Under the pieces are notes generated by a model. It saw only the letters and a program-made list of their open reading frames with translations, had not been told where the DNA came from and did no database searches. Both the position numbers and the translations under genes were made by a program. From Massilia eburnea (GTDB taxonomy: Bacteria > Pseudomonadota > Gammaproteobacteria > Burkholderiales > Burkholderiaceae_D), in NCBI RefSeq assembly GCF_009720745.1, contig NZ_WNKX01000003.1, positions 186,001 to 250,000 of the forward strand: a DNA stretch of 64,000 nt. Reading direction: 5' to 3'. Shown piece after piece: positions 18,308 to 27,386 of this stretch (position 1 is the first letter of the stretch; the number at the start of each line of letters is the position of its first letter).

Positions 18308-19705
18308 TCAAGGAGTATCGGTCGGCTGCCAGCCGCCGCCGAGCGCCTTGTACAAGCGCACGTGGGCGGCGCTGTGCGCCACTTCGGCCAGCACCAGCGC
18401 GTCTTCGCTTTCGAGCAGGGTGGCATGAATCGCCAATACCGCGTCCACCTCCACCTTGCCATCAACGTAAGCCAGCAGCGCCAGGTTCGCGGCATTGGCT
18501 GCAATCTCGGCCGCCGCCCGCAGTGCCGTCCTGCGCTCGCGCGCCGCCGCGAGATCAACCAGCGCATCCTCCACATCACGCAGCGCAGCCAGCACCGCCG
18601 TGTGATATGCCGCATAGCTTTCCTGGACCGCCGCCTGCTCGGCGGCGACACGCGCACGTCCGGCGCCACCGTCAAACGCAACGCCGCTGACCGCGCCAAA
18701 TAGTCCCCGCAGCACGCTGCCGCTGCCGCCAAAGCCGATGCCGTGCAAGCCGATGCTGCCTTCCAGCCGCACTACTGGTTTGCGCGCGGCGTCGGCCTGC
18801 CCTAACCGGGCCAGCGCGGCGTCGACCCGCGCCGCCGCGGCGCGCACGTCAGGACGCTGGCGCAGCGTATCGGCCGGCAAGCTCATGGCCAAGCCGTCCG
18901 GAGCCCGGGGCACCGCAGTCCCAGTGCTCAATGACGGCGCCAACGCGCCCGGCGCGCCGCCACAAAGCAGGGCCAGGCTATGTTCGAGCTGGGAGCGGCT
19001 GGCCCGCCAGCGTGGCAGCTCCGCCATGGACAAGGCCAGCGCGGCACGCGCGCGGTCGCGGTCCAGCCCGCCGTCTTCATTCATCCGCTGCGCAGCCAGC
19101 AGCGTCAGAATCAACTGACGCTTGACATGGGTATCCGCCACCGCCTCGCGCTGCTGCACGCCGCGCAAGGCGATATAGGTCAGCGCGACTTCAGCCGCGA
19201 CACTCACCTGGCCGTCCGCCAGCGTCAAGGCCTGCGCGTCCAGCGCCGCGGCGCTCGCTGCGAGCCCGGCTTTCCGGTAGCCGTAGAGATCAGGCTCCCA
19301 GCTGGCGTCGAGCCCGGCACTATAGCTGCTCTGGCTGCCAAAGCCCCGCTGCCGCACATTTTCGGCCGAGGCGCTGGCACTGACCTGGGTCGACAGCCCG
19401 GCGCCAGCCAGGTCGCGCAGGGCCCGCGCCTGCTGCAATCGGGCGGCGGCCGCCGCCAGCGAAGTGTTGCGCGCCAGCGCCTGGTTGACCAGCGCCGTCA
19501 ATTGCGGGTCGTCAAAACGCTGCCACCAGGTGCCCAGCTCTGGCGAGCCGTTCGCGGGCGTCTCCCGGTACCAGCTCGCCGGAATGTCCAACGGCGCGGG
19601 CGCCGGCGCCAGTGCCGCCACACCCGCCTTCTGCCCTGCGGTGACGCATCCTGCCAGCGCAAGCATGCACGCCAGCGCCCAGGCGAACCTACTCCGCGCG
19701 GCCAT
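18308..19705 (-). CDS. NodT-type outer membrane efflux factor (TolC-like lipoprotein)
   Basis: 465-aa outer-membrane channel of tripartite efflux pumps. The signal ends in LAGC (lipobox), followed by the OEP repeats: WWQRFDDPQLTALVNQALARN and the second copy around RPDVRAAAARVDAALARLGQ. ATG 19705 is preferred over the GTG at 19714 because AGGTG precedes it. It overlaps the 3-prime end of the acyl-CoA synthetase gene by 17 bp, implying translational coupling. The matching HlyD-type adaptor and ABC transporter genes lie on the opposite strand starting at 25.1 kb, so the pump is split over two divergent operons. Confidence 0.88.
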   Translation of the reverse strand: MAARSRFAWALACMLALAGCVTAGQKAGVAALAPAPAPLDIPASWYRETPANGSPELGTWWQRFDDPQLTALVNQALARNTSLAAAAARLQQARALRDLAGAGLSTQVSASASAENVRQRGFGSQSSYSAGLDASWEPDLYGYRKAGLAASAAALDAQALTLADGQVSVAAEVALTYIALRGVQQREAVADTHVKRQLILTLLAAQRMNEDGGLDRDRARAALALSMAELPRWRASRSQLEHSLALLCGGAPGALAPSLSTGTAVPRAPDGLAMSLPADTLRQRPDVRAAAARVDAALARLGQADAARKPVVRLEGSIGLHGIGFGGSGSVLRGLFGAVSGVAFDGGAGRARVAAEQAAVQESYAAYHTAVLAALRDVEDALVDLAAARERRTALRAAAEIAANAANLALLAYVDGKVEVDAVLAIHATLLESEDALVLAEVAHSAAHVRLYKALGGGWQPTDTP

Positions 19706-22373
19706 CAGGTTCACCTGCGCCTTCTGCCAGCACCAGGCGCAGCGCGACCGTGCCGTGCGGCGGCGCCGCAGCGACCGAGAAGCCCAGCTTCCGTGCCAAC
19801 TGCAGCATGCGTTCGTTGTCCGGCAGCGCCTCGCCTGCCAGTTGCTGCGTGCCGCGCGCCCGGCAGTAGCCCAGCAGCTTATTCATCAGCATTGTCCCCA
19901 GCCCGCGCCCCTTCAAGTCCGAACGCACGACGACCGCGAACTCCGCGCTTTCGTTATCGGGATCGGCCACGGCGCGCGCCACCCCGAGCGTCTCCGGACC
20001 AGCGGCGCCTTGCCGCGTGGCGATGAAGGCCATCTCGCGGTCGTAATCGATCTGCGTCCAGCGCGCCAATTGCGCGGGAGAGACCCCATGCATGGCTGAA
20101 AACATCCGGAAGCGGACGTCCTCGGGGCTCAACGCAGCAAAGAAGGCGGCATGCTGCGGCGCATCCTCCGGGCGGATGGGGCGCAATACCAGCGTTGCGC
20201 CTTCCCACTGGACCGCTTCCTCCAGCTCCTCGGGATAGGGACGGATGGCAAAGCGTTGTGCACCGCGGGTAGCAGCCGGCGCAACGCGCATGCGTGCGTC
20301 GAGCGCCAGCACGCCATGTTCATCGGCCAGCAGCGGGTTGATGTCGAGTTCCAGCACCTCCGGCAGGTCGGCCAGGAGGGCGGAGAGCCGCACCAGCACC
20401 GTGGCCACGCTATCCACATCCACCGCAGGGCGCCCCCGGTAGCCCGCCAGCAGACGCGCCACCCTGGTGCGTCCGATCAAATCCCGCGCCAACGCCAGGT
20501 TCAGCGGCGGCAGCGCCAGCGCCCGGTCGCCGATCGTTTCCACGGCAATGCCGCCCTGCCCGAACAGGATCACCGGACCGAACACCGGATCGGCACTCGC
20601 CCCGGCGATCAGCTCCACCGCCCCCGGGCGCCGTGCCATGGCCTGCACCGTGAAGCCGCGCACATGGGCATCCGGCAGCATTGCATGCAGCCGGGAGCGC
20701 ATCGCAAGCGCCGCCGCGCGCACCTCGGCCGCCGTCCCAAGGTCGAGCACCACGCCGCCGACGTCGCTCTTATGGCTGATGTCGGGCGACAGGATCTTCA
20801 GCGCCACCGGATAGCCCATGCGGTCAGCCAGCATGACCGCCGCCTCCACCCGGTCCGCGATCGCCGTCTCTACCACCGGTACGCCGTAGCAGGCCAACAC
20901 TTCCTTCGCTTCCGGCTCGCTGAGCATGCTGGCGCCGCGCAGCAGGGCATCTTCGATTACCGTCCGCGCCCGCATCCGGTCGATCCGGCACTCCCCGCTG
21001 CAGGCGGCCGGCACTTCCAGCAGCGCTTGCTGCGCCCGGCGGTAATTGACCATCTGCATGAACCCGTTCACGGCATCCTCGGGTGTTGCGTACGTCGCAA
21101 TGCCCGCCTGGTCAAGCACCTGCCTTGCCGCGACCATCCGGTCGCCGCCCAGCCAGCAGGCGAGGATATTGCGTTCGGCGCCGCGCGCCGCGTCTGCCAC
21201 CGCCTGTGCCACCTCCACCGCAGGCACGATGGCCGTCGGCGCATGCATCACCAGGACCGCATCGACGCCGCCGTCCTGCAGCAGAGCCGACAGGGCTTCG
21301 CTGTAGCGTCCGCCCGGCGCATCGCCGATGATGTCGACCGGATTGGCGCGCACCCAGCTTGCTGGCAACACGGCGTCGAGGCGGCTCAGGGTCGCCTGCG
21401 ACAGCGTCGCCAGCGCGCCACCGCTGCCGATCAGGGCGTCCGTGGCAAGCACGCCGGGCCCGCCGCCATTGGTGAGGATCGCCAGCCGTTCGCCCGACAG
21501 CGGACGGGCGCTGGACAAGGTCTCCACAGCGTCAAACAACTCCTCGGTGGTCAGCACGCGCAGCATCCCGGCGCGCCGGAAAGCAGCGTCGTACACCGCG
21601 TCGCTCCCGGCCAGCGCACCGGTATGCGAATTGGCGGCCTTCGCCCCTTCGGCGAAACGGCCTGCCTTCACCACCAGCACGGGCTTGCTGCGCGCGGCGG
21701 CGCGTGCTGCCGACATGAATTTGCGCGCTGCCCGTGCATCTTCCATGTACATCAGAATGGCCTGGGTGTCACGGTCGGCCGCCAGATAGTCCAGAACATC
21801 GCCAAAATCCACGTCGCTGCTGTCGCCCAGCGAAATGAAGCGCGAAAAGCCGATGCCGCGCGAGTGCGCCCAATCCAGCACGCCGGTCACCAAGGCCCCC
21901 GACTGCGACACGAATGCCAGCTTTCCGGGCAGCGCAGGCACGTGGGCGAAACTGGCGTTGAGGCCAATTCCCGGCACCAGCAAGCCGACGCCGTTAGGAC
22001 CAAGAATGCGCAGCAGGTGGGGCTTTGCCGCCGCCAGCATCGCGGCCTTATGCGCCGCGCTCATGCCGCCGGTGATCACCACAGCGGCGCGGCAGCCCAA
22101 ATGCCCCAGCTCACTCACCAGCTGGGCCACCGTGTGCGGTGGCGTGCAGATCACTGCCAGGTCCGGCACTGCAGGCAACTGGCGGACGCGGTGCACGACC
22201 GGGCAGCCCGACAGTTCAGTGTATTTCGGGTTGACCGCCATGACCTGGCCGGTAAACCCGGCCTGCAGGACATTGGCCAGCACCGTCGCGCCGACGCTGT
22301 GCGGCCGCGCCGATGCGCCGACCACCACCACCGAGCGCGGCTGCATCAAGTATTCCAGGTTGCGTACGCTCAT
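19689..22373 (-). CDS. ADP-forming acyl-CoA synthetase / GNAT acetyltransferase fusion (Pat/PatZ-like)
   Basis: 894-aa fusion. CoA-binding domain (about 1-130, VVVVGASARPHSVGA), succinyl-CoA synthetase-like domains with the catalytic-His-type motif SHTGALAGSD (about 150-450), ATP-grasp domain (about 480-700, GYPVALKILSPDISHKSDVGG) and a C-terminal GNAT domain (about 730-880, RSDLKGRGLGTMLMNKLL). E. coli PatZ/Pka has this layout and acetylates lysines, for example on acetyl-CoA synthetase. The retained His suggests the synthetase half could also make ATP from acetyl-CoA, valuable without oxygen; whether it is active cannot be told from sequence. It is 9 bp downstream of the P-type ATPase gene. 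Confidence 0.88.
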   Translation of the reverse strand: MSVRNLEYLMQPRSVVVVGASARPHSVGATVLANVLQAGFTGQVMAVNPKYTELSGCPVVHRVRQLPAVPDLAVICTPPHTVAQLVSELGHLGCRAAVVITGGMSAAHKAAMLAAAKPHLLRILGPNGVGLLVPGIGLNASFAHVPALPGKLAFVSQSGALVTGVLDWAHSRGIGFSRFISLGDSSDVDFGDVLDYLAADRDTQAILMYMEDARAARKFMSAARAAARSKPVLVVKAGRFAEGAKAANSHTGALAGSDAVYDAAFRRAGMLRVLTTEELFDAVETLSSARPLSGERLAILTNGGGPGVLATDALIGSGGALATLSQATLSRLDAVLPASWVRANPVDIIGDAPGGRYSEALSALLQDGGVDAVLVMHAPTAIVPAVEVAQAVADAARGAERNILACWLGGDRMVAARQVLDQAGIATYATPEDAVNGFMQMVNYRRAQQALLEVPAACSGECRIDRMRARTVIEDALLRGASMLSEPEAKEVLACYGVPVVETAIADRVEAAVMLADRMGYPVALKILSPDISHKSDVGGVVLDLGTAAEVRAAALAMRSRLHAMLPDAHVRGFTVQAMARRPGAVELIAGASADPVFGPVILFGQGGIAVETIGDRALALPPLNLALARDLIGRTRVARLLAGYRGRPAVDVDSVATVLVRLSALLADLPEVLELDINPLLADEHGVLALDARMRVAPAATRGAQRFAIRPYPEELEEAVQWEGATLVLRPIRPEDAPQHAAFFAALSPEDVRFRMFSAMHGVSPAQLARWTQIDYDREMAFIATRQGAAGPETLGVARAVADPDNESAEFAVVVRSDLKGRGLGTMLMNKLLGYCRARGTQQLAGEALPDNERMLQLARKLGFSVAAAPPHGTVALRLVLAEGAGEPDGRAE

Positions 22374-22382
22374 ACGGCCTCC

Positions 22383-24890
22383 TCAATCAGATGTATGCCT
22401 GCGCGGCACGAGCCTGCTGGCAGCGGTATTCACCAGGTAGCAAGCCAGGCTGCACGCCACCACCAGCATCAAGGCGGAGCTTGGCAATGCGCTGAACTGG
22501 AAAACTTGTTTCACCACGGGCAGGTACAGCGCCAGCAGCAGCATGACGCCTGTGACCGCCGCCACAATCACTGGCACTCGGTTGGGACCGGCCAAGCGGG
22601 CCTGCAGCCCGCGCCGCTGCGGCAGGCTGGAGAAGATCAGCGACAGGTTGACCAGCACCAGGACGGCATAACCAACCGCCCGCGCGGCCGATTCCGGCAA
22701 TTGCGTCAATGCCCAAGCGTAGGCCAGCACGACGGCCGCCAAGCCCACCACGCCCTGGATCGAGGCCAGGGCCAGCGTCGGGCGATCCAGCAGCGGGCTG
22801 TTCACCGCCCGCGGCGGGCGCTCCATCGCGCCGGCGTCGGAAGCCTCGTTTTCGAAGGCGAGCGAACATGTCGGGTCGATAATCAGCTCGAGGAATGCGA
22901 TATGCATCGGAAACAGCAGCACCGGCCAGCCGAGGAACGCCGGCAGCAAGGCCATGCCGGCGATCGGTACATGGATCGCCACCACATACGACATCGCACT
23001 GCGCATATTGGTGAAGATCCGGCGTCCCAGCCGGATGCCGCGCACGATCGAGGCGAAATTATCGTCCAGCAATACCAGCGCTGCCGCCTCGCGCGCCACA
23101 TCGGAGCCCCGCTGCCCCATCGCGATGCCGACGTGGGCGGACTTCAACGCCGGCGCATCATTGACGCCATCGCCGGTCATCGCCACCACCTCGCCGTTGG
23201 CCTTCAAGGCTTCCACGATCCGCAATTTCTGCAGCGGCGTGATGCGCGCGCAGACCGTCGCCTGGGCCAGACGCTCCCGCAGCCCGGGGTCATCCATCTG
23301 CTCGATCGCGTCCCCGCTGAGCACCCCGCTGTCCGGCAAGCCGGCACGTTGCGCAATATTGACCGCCGTGGCCGGATAGTCGCCCGTGATCATGATGACG
23401 CGGATGCCGGCGGCATGGCATTGGTCGATGGCGGCCGGCACCTCGGCGCGCAGCGGGTCGGCCAACCCCAGGAGCCCGAGGAACACATAGCTGAAGCCAG
23501 CCTGCTCCTGCGGCAACGAGGCTGCGGCGTGCACAGCGCGCGCCACGCCCAATACGCGCAGCCCCTGTCCTGCCATAAAGTCGGCTGCGCTGCGCAAGTC
23601 CGCCATGTCGGCATCGCTCAGATGGCACAGTTCGCCGATCGCTTCGGGCGCCCCCTTGGCGGCGATGGTCACCAGCTCGGCATCGCCGTCGTCCCACACC
23701 TGGGACATGGCGCGCAGCGCAGGCGACAACGGATACTCGCGCAAGGGGCCGTCCTGCCGCCCGCTGCCGGCCAGGGTGTGCAGCGCCTGCTCCATCGGGT
23801 CGCTGGCGCGCGGCTTGCTGGCCAGCGAAGAGAAGCGCACCAGATCGTTGAACGCCAGCGGCAGGCCGTCCGGCCCCGCCGGCAAGCGCAAGAATTCGCC
23901 GCCAGCAAACAACTGCTCGACGTGCATGCGGTTTTCAGTGAGGGTGCCGGTCTTGTCGGTACAAAGCACCGTGATCGCGCCGAGCGCTTCGATGGAAGCC
24001 AGGCGCCGCGTCAGCACCTGCGCCCGCGCCATGCGCCAGGCCCCGATCGCAGGGAAGACGGTCATGATCACGGCAAACTCCTCCGGCAGCAGCCCCATGG
24101 TCAGTGCGATCCCGGCCAGGATGGCCGGCATCCAGTCGCCGCCGCGCCATCCGTACAGTAAGGTGGCGAGCACGCTGACGGCCACCGCGGCAATCGCCAT
24201 CAGCCTCACCATGCGGGCGATGCCGCGCTGCAGAGGCGATAGCTCGACGCCCACATCCTGCAGACTGCGGCCAATCTTGCCCAGTGCCGTACGCTCCCCG
24301 GTCGCGGTGACGCGCGCGATGCCGTCTCCCTGCACCACCAGGCTTCCAGACCATAAGAACGGGGTATCCTCGCCCCCCGGCGCGCTTGGCGCAACAGCGC
24401 CCTCGGCCACCCGCTTGCCCACCGCCCATGCCTCCCCGGTCAGCAAGGACTCATCCAGGCGCAGGCCGCCGCCCTGCAGCAGCAGCGCGTCGGCGGCAAC
24501 CCGGTCGCCCTCCGCCAGCAGAAGCAGGTCGCCTTCAACCACCTCATTGCCGGCAATGCGCCGCGCCTGGCCGTCGCGCAGCACCAGGGCACGCGGCGCG
24601 CTTAAGCCGCGCAGTGCTTCCAGCGCGCGCTCGCTGCGCCCTTCCTGGTACAGGGTCAGTCCAATATTCAAGGCAACCATTCCCAACAGCACGGCGCCTT
24701 CGAGCCAGTCACCCAGCGCCAGGTAGAGGACCGCGGCGCCCAGCAGCAACAGGAACATCGGTTCGCGCATTGTACGCAAGGCCAACGACACGAAGCCGCT
24801 GCGCGCCACCGGCAGGGCGTTGGGACCGTCCGCCGCCAGGCGCGCCTGCGCTTCTCCGCTCGTCAAACCATGCAATTCCGGCCCGACCAT
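22383..24890 (-). CDS. Cation-translocating P-type ATPase (P2-like) with atypical motifs
   Basis: 835-aa ATP-driven cation pump. The N-terminal cation-ATPase domain, A domain, phosphorylation motif CTDKTGTLT, hinge TGDGVNDAPALK and C-terminal six-TM block are present, in the order of Ca2+/H+-type P2 ATPases. Two motifs depart from the norm: the A-domain loop is LLTGEAWAV rather than TGES-x-PV, and TM4 reads LLPEEFAV rather than PEGLPA or PEALP, so the ion cannot be assigned. It is the first gene of the minus-strand operon; an FNR-like box is centred 64 bp upstream of its start. Mycobacterial CtpF, a DosR-regulon pump, is a functional parallel. Confidence 0.9.
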   Translation of the reverse strand: MVGPELHGLTSGEAQARLAADGPNALPVARSGFVSLALRTMREPMFLLLLGAAVLYLALGDWLEGAVLLGMVALNIGLTLYQEGRSERALEALRGLSAPRALVLRDGQARRIAGNEVVEGDLLLLAEGDRVAADALLLQGGGLRLDESLLTGEAWAVGKRVAEGAVAPSAPGGEDTPFLWSGSLVVQGDGIARVTATGERTALGKIGRSLQDVGVELSPLQRGIARMVRLMAIAAVAVSVLATLLYGWRGGDWMPAILAGIALTMGLLPEEFAVIMTVFPAIGAWRMARAQVLTRRLASIEALGAITVLCTDKTGTLTENRMHVEQLFAGGEFLRLPAGPDGLPLAFNDLVRFSSLASKPRASDPMEQALHTLAGSGRQDGPLREYPLSPALRAMSQVWDDGDAELVTIAAKGAPEAIGELCHLSDADMADLRSAADFMAGQGLRVLGVARAVHAAASLPQEQAGFSYVFLGLLGLADPLRAEVPAAIDQCHAAGIRVIMITGDYPATAVNIAQRAGLPDSGVLSGDAIEQMDDPGLRERLAQATVCARITPLQKLRIVEALKANGEVVAMTGDGVNDAPALKSAHVGIAMGQRGSDVAREAAALVLLDDNFASIVRGIRLGRRIFTNMRSAMSYVVAIHVPIAGMALLPAFLGWPVLLFPMHIAFLELIIDPTCSLAFENEASDAGAMERPPRAVNSPLLDRPTLALASIQGVVGLAAVVLAYAWALTQLPESAARAVGYAVLVLVNLSLIFSSLPQRRGLQARLAGPNRVPVIVAAVTGVMLLLALYLPVVKQVFQFSALPSSALMLVVACSLACYLVNTAASRLVPRRHTSD

Positions 24891-24947
24891 GATGCCCTCC
24901 AGGCAGTGGTGATGGGCCGACCTTACATGTCGCGCCGTGCACAGAAC

Positions 24948-24961
24948 ATGACCAAGGTCAA
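24948..24961. promoter_or_regulatory. FNR/ANR-like box (P-type ATPase side)
   Basis: ATGACCAAGGTCAA, a weak match to TTGAT-N4-ATCAA. Its centre lies 64 bp upstream of the P-type ATPase start, the same distance as the neighbouring box to the divergent HlyD gene. Alone it would be marginal; the symmetric placement supports it. Confidence 0.55.
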
Positions 24962-25036
24962 TTCATGCCCGATTCGGGGTGAAAGCAACAGCTGGCGCAT
25001 CCAGGCGCGCCCCCAGCCTGCGCAACTGCGGCCGGC

Positions 25037-25050
25037 ATGATCCAGGTCAT
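25037..25050. promoter_or_regulatory. FNR/ANR-like box (HlyD side)
   Basis: ATGATCCAGGTCAT, close to the FNR palindrome with the CCAG spacer seen in the better boxes of this region. It is centred 64 bp upstream of the chosen ATG of the adaptor gene. Confidence 0.6.
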
Positions 25051-25107
25051 GGATTCGCAGGGCGCGCACCCGCACACTGGGCCATTCGTGATTGCAGGAG
25101 TGAGCCC

Positions 25108-26133
25108 ATGGCAGTTCCGTCTGCACGAGCCGGCCACTGGCGCCTCTGGGCGACGGCAGCTGCGGTGCTGCTCGCCGCGACCGGCGCCTTCGCCTGGTAC
25201 TTCGCCGGGCCGCTGGATGTAACCGTCACCCCGGTACGGCGCGGTCCCGCGATCGATGCCATTTACGCCACGGGCTCGGTGGAGCCGACGGTCATGTTGC
25301 CCCTCGCCCCACAGGTCGGCGGCAAACTGGCTGCGCGCCTGGTCGATGAGGGCGCCCTGGTGCGCAAGGGCCAGCTCCTCGCCCGCCTTGACGATAGCGA
25401 TCTGGCCGGCAGCGTCGATGAGCAACGCGCCCGTGCCGATTTTGCCCGTAGTCAATATGCACGCGCCAAGGCGCTGGCCGAACGCGGTTTCGTCGCCGCC
25501 GGCGAAGCGCAGCGCGCGCAGTCCGACCTGGTAGCAGCGGAAGCGGCCCTGCGCCGGGTGCGCGCCTTGCGCGACCATACTTCGGTGTTCGCGCCTGCGG
25601 ACGGCGCCATCATCCGCCGGGACGGCGAGGTCGGGCAGTATATCGCCCCTGGCCAGGCCCTGTTTGTGCTGGCGTGCTGCGCCCCGCTGCGCGTCACCGC
25701 CGAAATTGACGAGGAAGACATCAGCCGCGTCAGTGTCGGGCAGGCCGTGCTGCTGCGCGCCGACGCGTTGCCAGGCCAGGTCTTCGACGGGAAAGTGAGC
25801 GAGATCACGCCGAAGGGCGATCCCGTCGCGCGCAGCTACCGTGTCCGCATCGCCCTCCCCGCGCCTGGCGGCCTCCGGACCGGCATGACTGTCGATGCCA
25901 ACCTGCTGGTCGCCCGCCATGACAACGCCATGCTGCTGCCGGCGGCAGCTGCGCGCGACAATGCGGTCTGGATCGTTTCCGGGCACCGTCTGGAGCGCCG
26001 CGCGATCACGCCCGGTATACGCGGCCCGCAGCAGCTCGAGGTCCTGCGCGGCCTGGATGGAAGCGAAAGCGTCGTCACGCCCAACGACCCGGCGCTCAAA
26101 GCCGGGCGCTGGGTGCGTCCGCACACGCCTTAG
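25108..26133 (+). CDS. HlyD/MacA-type periplasmic adaptor of an ABC efflux pump
   Basis: 341-aa membrane-fusion protein: one N-terminal TM (WRLWATAAAVLLAATGAFAW), biotinyl-lipoyl-like half motifs either side of a short coiled coil (VGGKLAARLVDEGALVRKGQ and APADGAIIRRDGEVGQYI), then a beta-barrel domain. It links the inner-membrane ABC transporter to an outer-membrane factor. The start is ATG 25108 with AGGAG 7 bp upstream, not the upstream frame opening at 24979. It is followed after 8 bp by the permease gene. The likely outer-membrane partner is the NodT protein of the divergent operon. Confidence 0.87.
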   Translation: MAVPSARAGHWRLWATAAAVLLAATGAFAWYFAGPLDVTVTPVRRGPAIDAIYATGSVEPTVMLPLAPQVGGKLAARLVDEGALVRKGQLLARLDDSDLAGSVDEQRARADFARSQYARAKALAERGFVAAGEAQRAQSDLVAAEAALRRVRALRDHTSVFAPADGAIIRRDGEVGQYIAPGQALFVLACCAPLRVTAEIDEEDISRVSVGQAVLLRADALPGQVFDGKVSEITPKGDPVARSYRVRIALPAPGGLRTGMTVDANLLVARHDNAMLLPAAAARDNAVWIVSGHRLERRAITPGIRGPQQLEVLRGLDGSESVVTPNDPALKAGRWVRPHTP

Positions 26134-26141
26134 GTGCTCCT

Positions 26142-27386
26142 GTGCGCGTCCAGCTGACCATTGCCTTCGCCCACCTGCGCCATCGCCGCCGGTCAACGCT
26201 GGTGTCGCTGATGGGCATCATGCTCGGCGTCGCCTTCTTCCTCGCGGTGTCGGCCCTGATGCGCGGCTCCGAGGAGGATTTTCTCAAGCGCCTGGTGGAC
26301 AACAGCCCCCACATCACCGTCTCGGACCAGTTCCGCGCGGCGCGCCGGCAACCGGCCGAACTGCGCTGGCCGGGCGCTGCCGTGGCGATCAGCAACATCA
26401 AGCCCCCGGTCGAAACCCGCGGCATCCGCAGCTACCGCAGCAAGCTGGCCGCCATCGAGCAATGGCCGGGGCTGCGAGTTGCGCCGGTCCTGCGCGGCTC
26501 GGCCGTGCTCAGTTTCGCCGGCCAGCAACAAGGCGTCAGCTTGTCCGGCATCGTACCCGCGCGCATGCAGGCTGTGTCGACCATCGACGAACAGATGGTC
26601 ATGGGCACGCTGGACGACCTGGCAGCCAATCCCAACGGCCTGGTGATCGGCCAGGGCCTAGCCGACAAATTCCAGCTTGGCCTGGGCAGTACGGTCAACA
26701 TGGTCACCGCCAGCGGCGGCACGCGCACCATGAAAGTGGTCGGGATTTTCAGGAGCGGCAACGCCGCCTACGACGAAGGGGAAACCTTCACCCTGCTCAA
26801 GCGTGCCCAGGTCATCCTGGCGCGGCCCGACCGGGTCAACCGTTTCATCATCCAGTTGGCCAACCCGCATGCGGCGCGCGGCGTGGCGGCCGATATCGAA
26901 CAGCAGCTCGGCTACAAGGCAGTATCCTGGAGCGAAGCGTCGGAAGACATCCTGAGCCTGCTCCAGGTGCGCAATGTGATCATGTACAGTGTGGTGACCG
27001 CCATCCTGGTGGTCGCTTCCTTCGGCATCTACAATACGATCTCCACCATCGTGATCGACAAGCGGCGCGACATCGCCATCCTCAAAGCCATCGGCTTCGA
27101 GGCATCCGACATCCGCCGCATCTTCCTGTACCAGGGCACCATCATCGGACTGCTGGGCAGCGCCGCAGGCCTGCTGCTGGGTTATGCAATGATGCGCATC
27201 CTTGCCCAGGTCGAGCTGAAACCGCCGGGCGTCACCGACGTCGTGCATCTGCCGGTCTGGTGGGGAGCCGAACAGTATCTCCTGGCCGTGGCGTTCGCCC
27301 TTGCCGCCTGCCTCGGCGCAGCCTACCTGCCGGCCAACAAGGCCGGCAAGCTGCAGCCCGTCGATACCTTGCGAGGCGCCACATGA
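26142..27386 (+). CDS. MacB/FtsX-type ABC transporter permease
   Basis: 414-aa inner-membrane permease with the MacB/LolC layout: TM1 (LVSLMGIMLGVAFFLAVSAL), a large periplasmic domain (about 45-280), then three C-terminal TMs including VVTAILVVASFGIYNTISTI and DKRRDIAILKAIGFEASDIR, the usual coupling-helix signature. The start is GTG 26142. The stop overlaps the ATPase start in an ATGA arrangement. Substrate is unknown; MacB relatives export peptides, lipoproteins or precursors rather than sugars. Confidence 0.88.
   Translation: MRVQLTIAFAHLRHRRRSTLVSLMGIMLGVAFFLAVSALMRGSEEDFLKRLVDNSPHITVSDQFRAARRQPAELRWPGAAVAISNIKPPVETRGIRSYRSKLAAIEQWPGLRVAPVLRGSAVLSFAGQQQGVSLSGIVPARMQAVSTIDEQMVMGTLDDLAANPNGLVIGQGLADKFQLGLGSTVNMVTASGGTRTMKVVGIFRSGNAAYDEGETFTLLKRAQVILARPDRVNRFIIQLANPHAARGVAADIEQQLGYKAVSWSEASEDILSLLQVRNVIMYSVVTAILVVASFGIYNTISTIVIDKRRDIAILKAIGFEASDIRRIFLYQGTIIGLLGSAAGLLLGYAMMRILAQVELKPPGVTDVVHLPVWWGAEQYLLAVAFALAACLGAAYLPANKAGKLQPVDTLRGAT

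Noticed and set aside
20151..24161. A 1336-codon plus-strand open frame
   Set aside because: It lies antisense to the acyl-CoA synthetase fusion and P-type ATPase genes, has a His/Arg/Gln-rich composition typical of high-GC shadow frames, and shows no domain.
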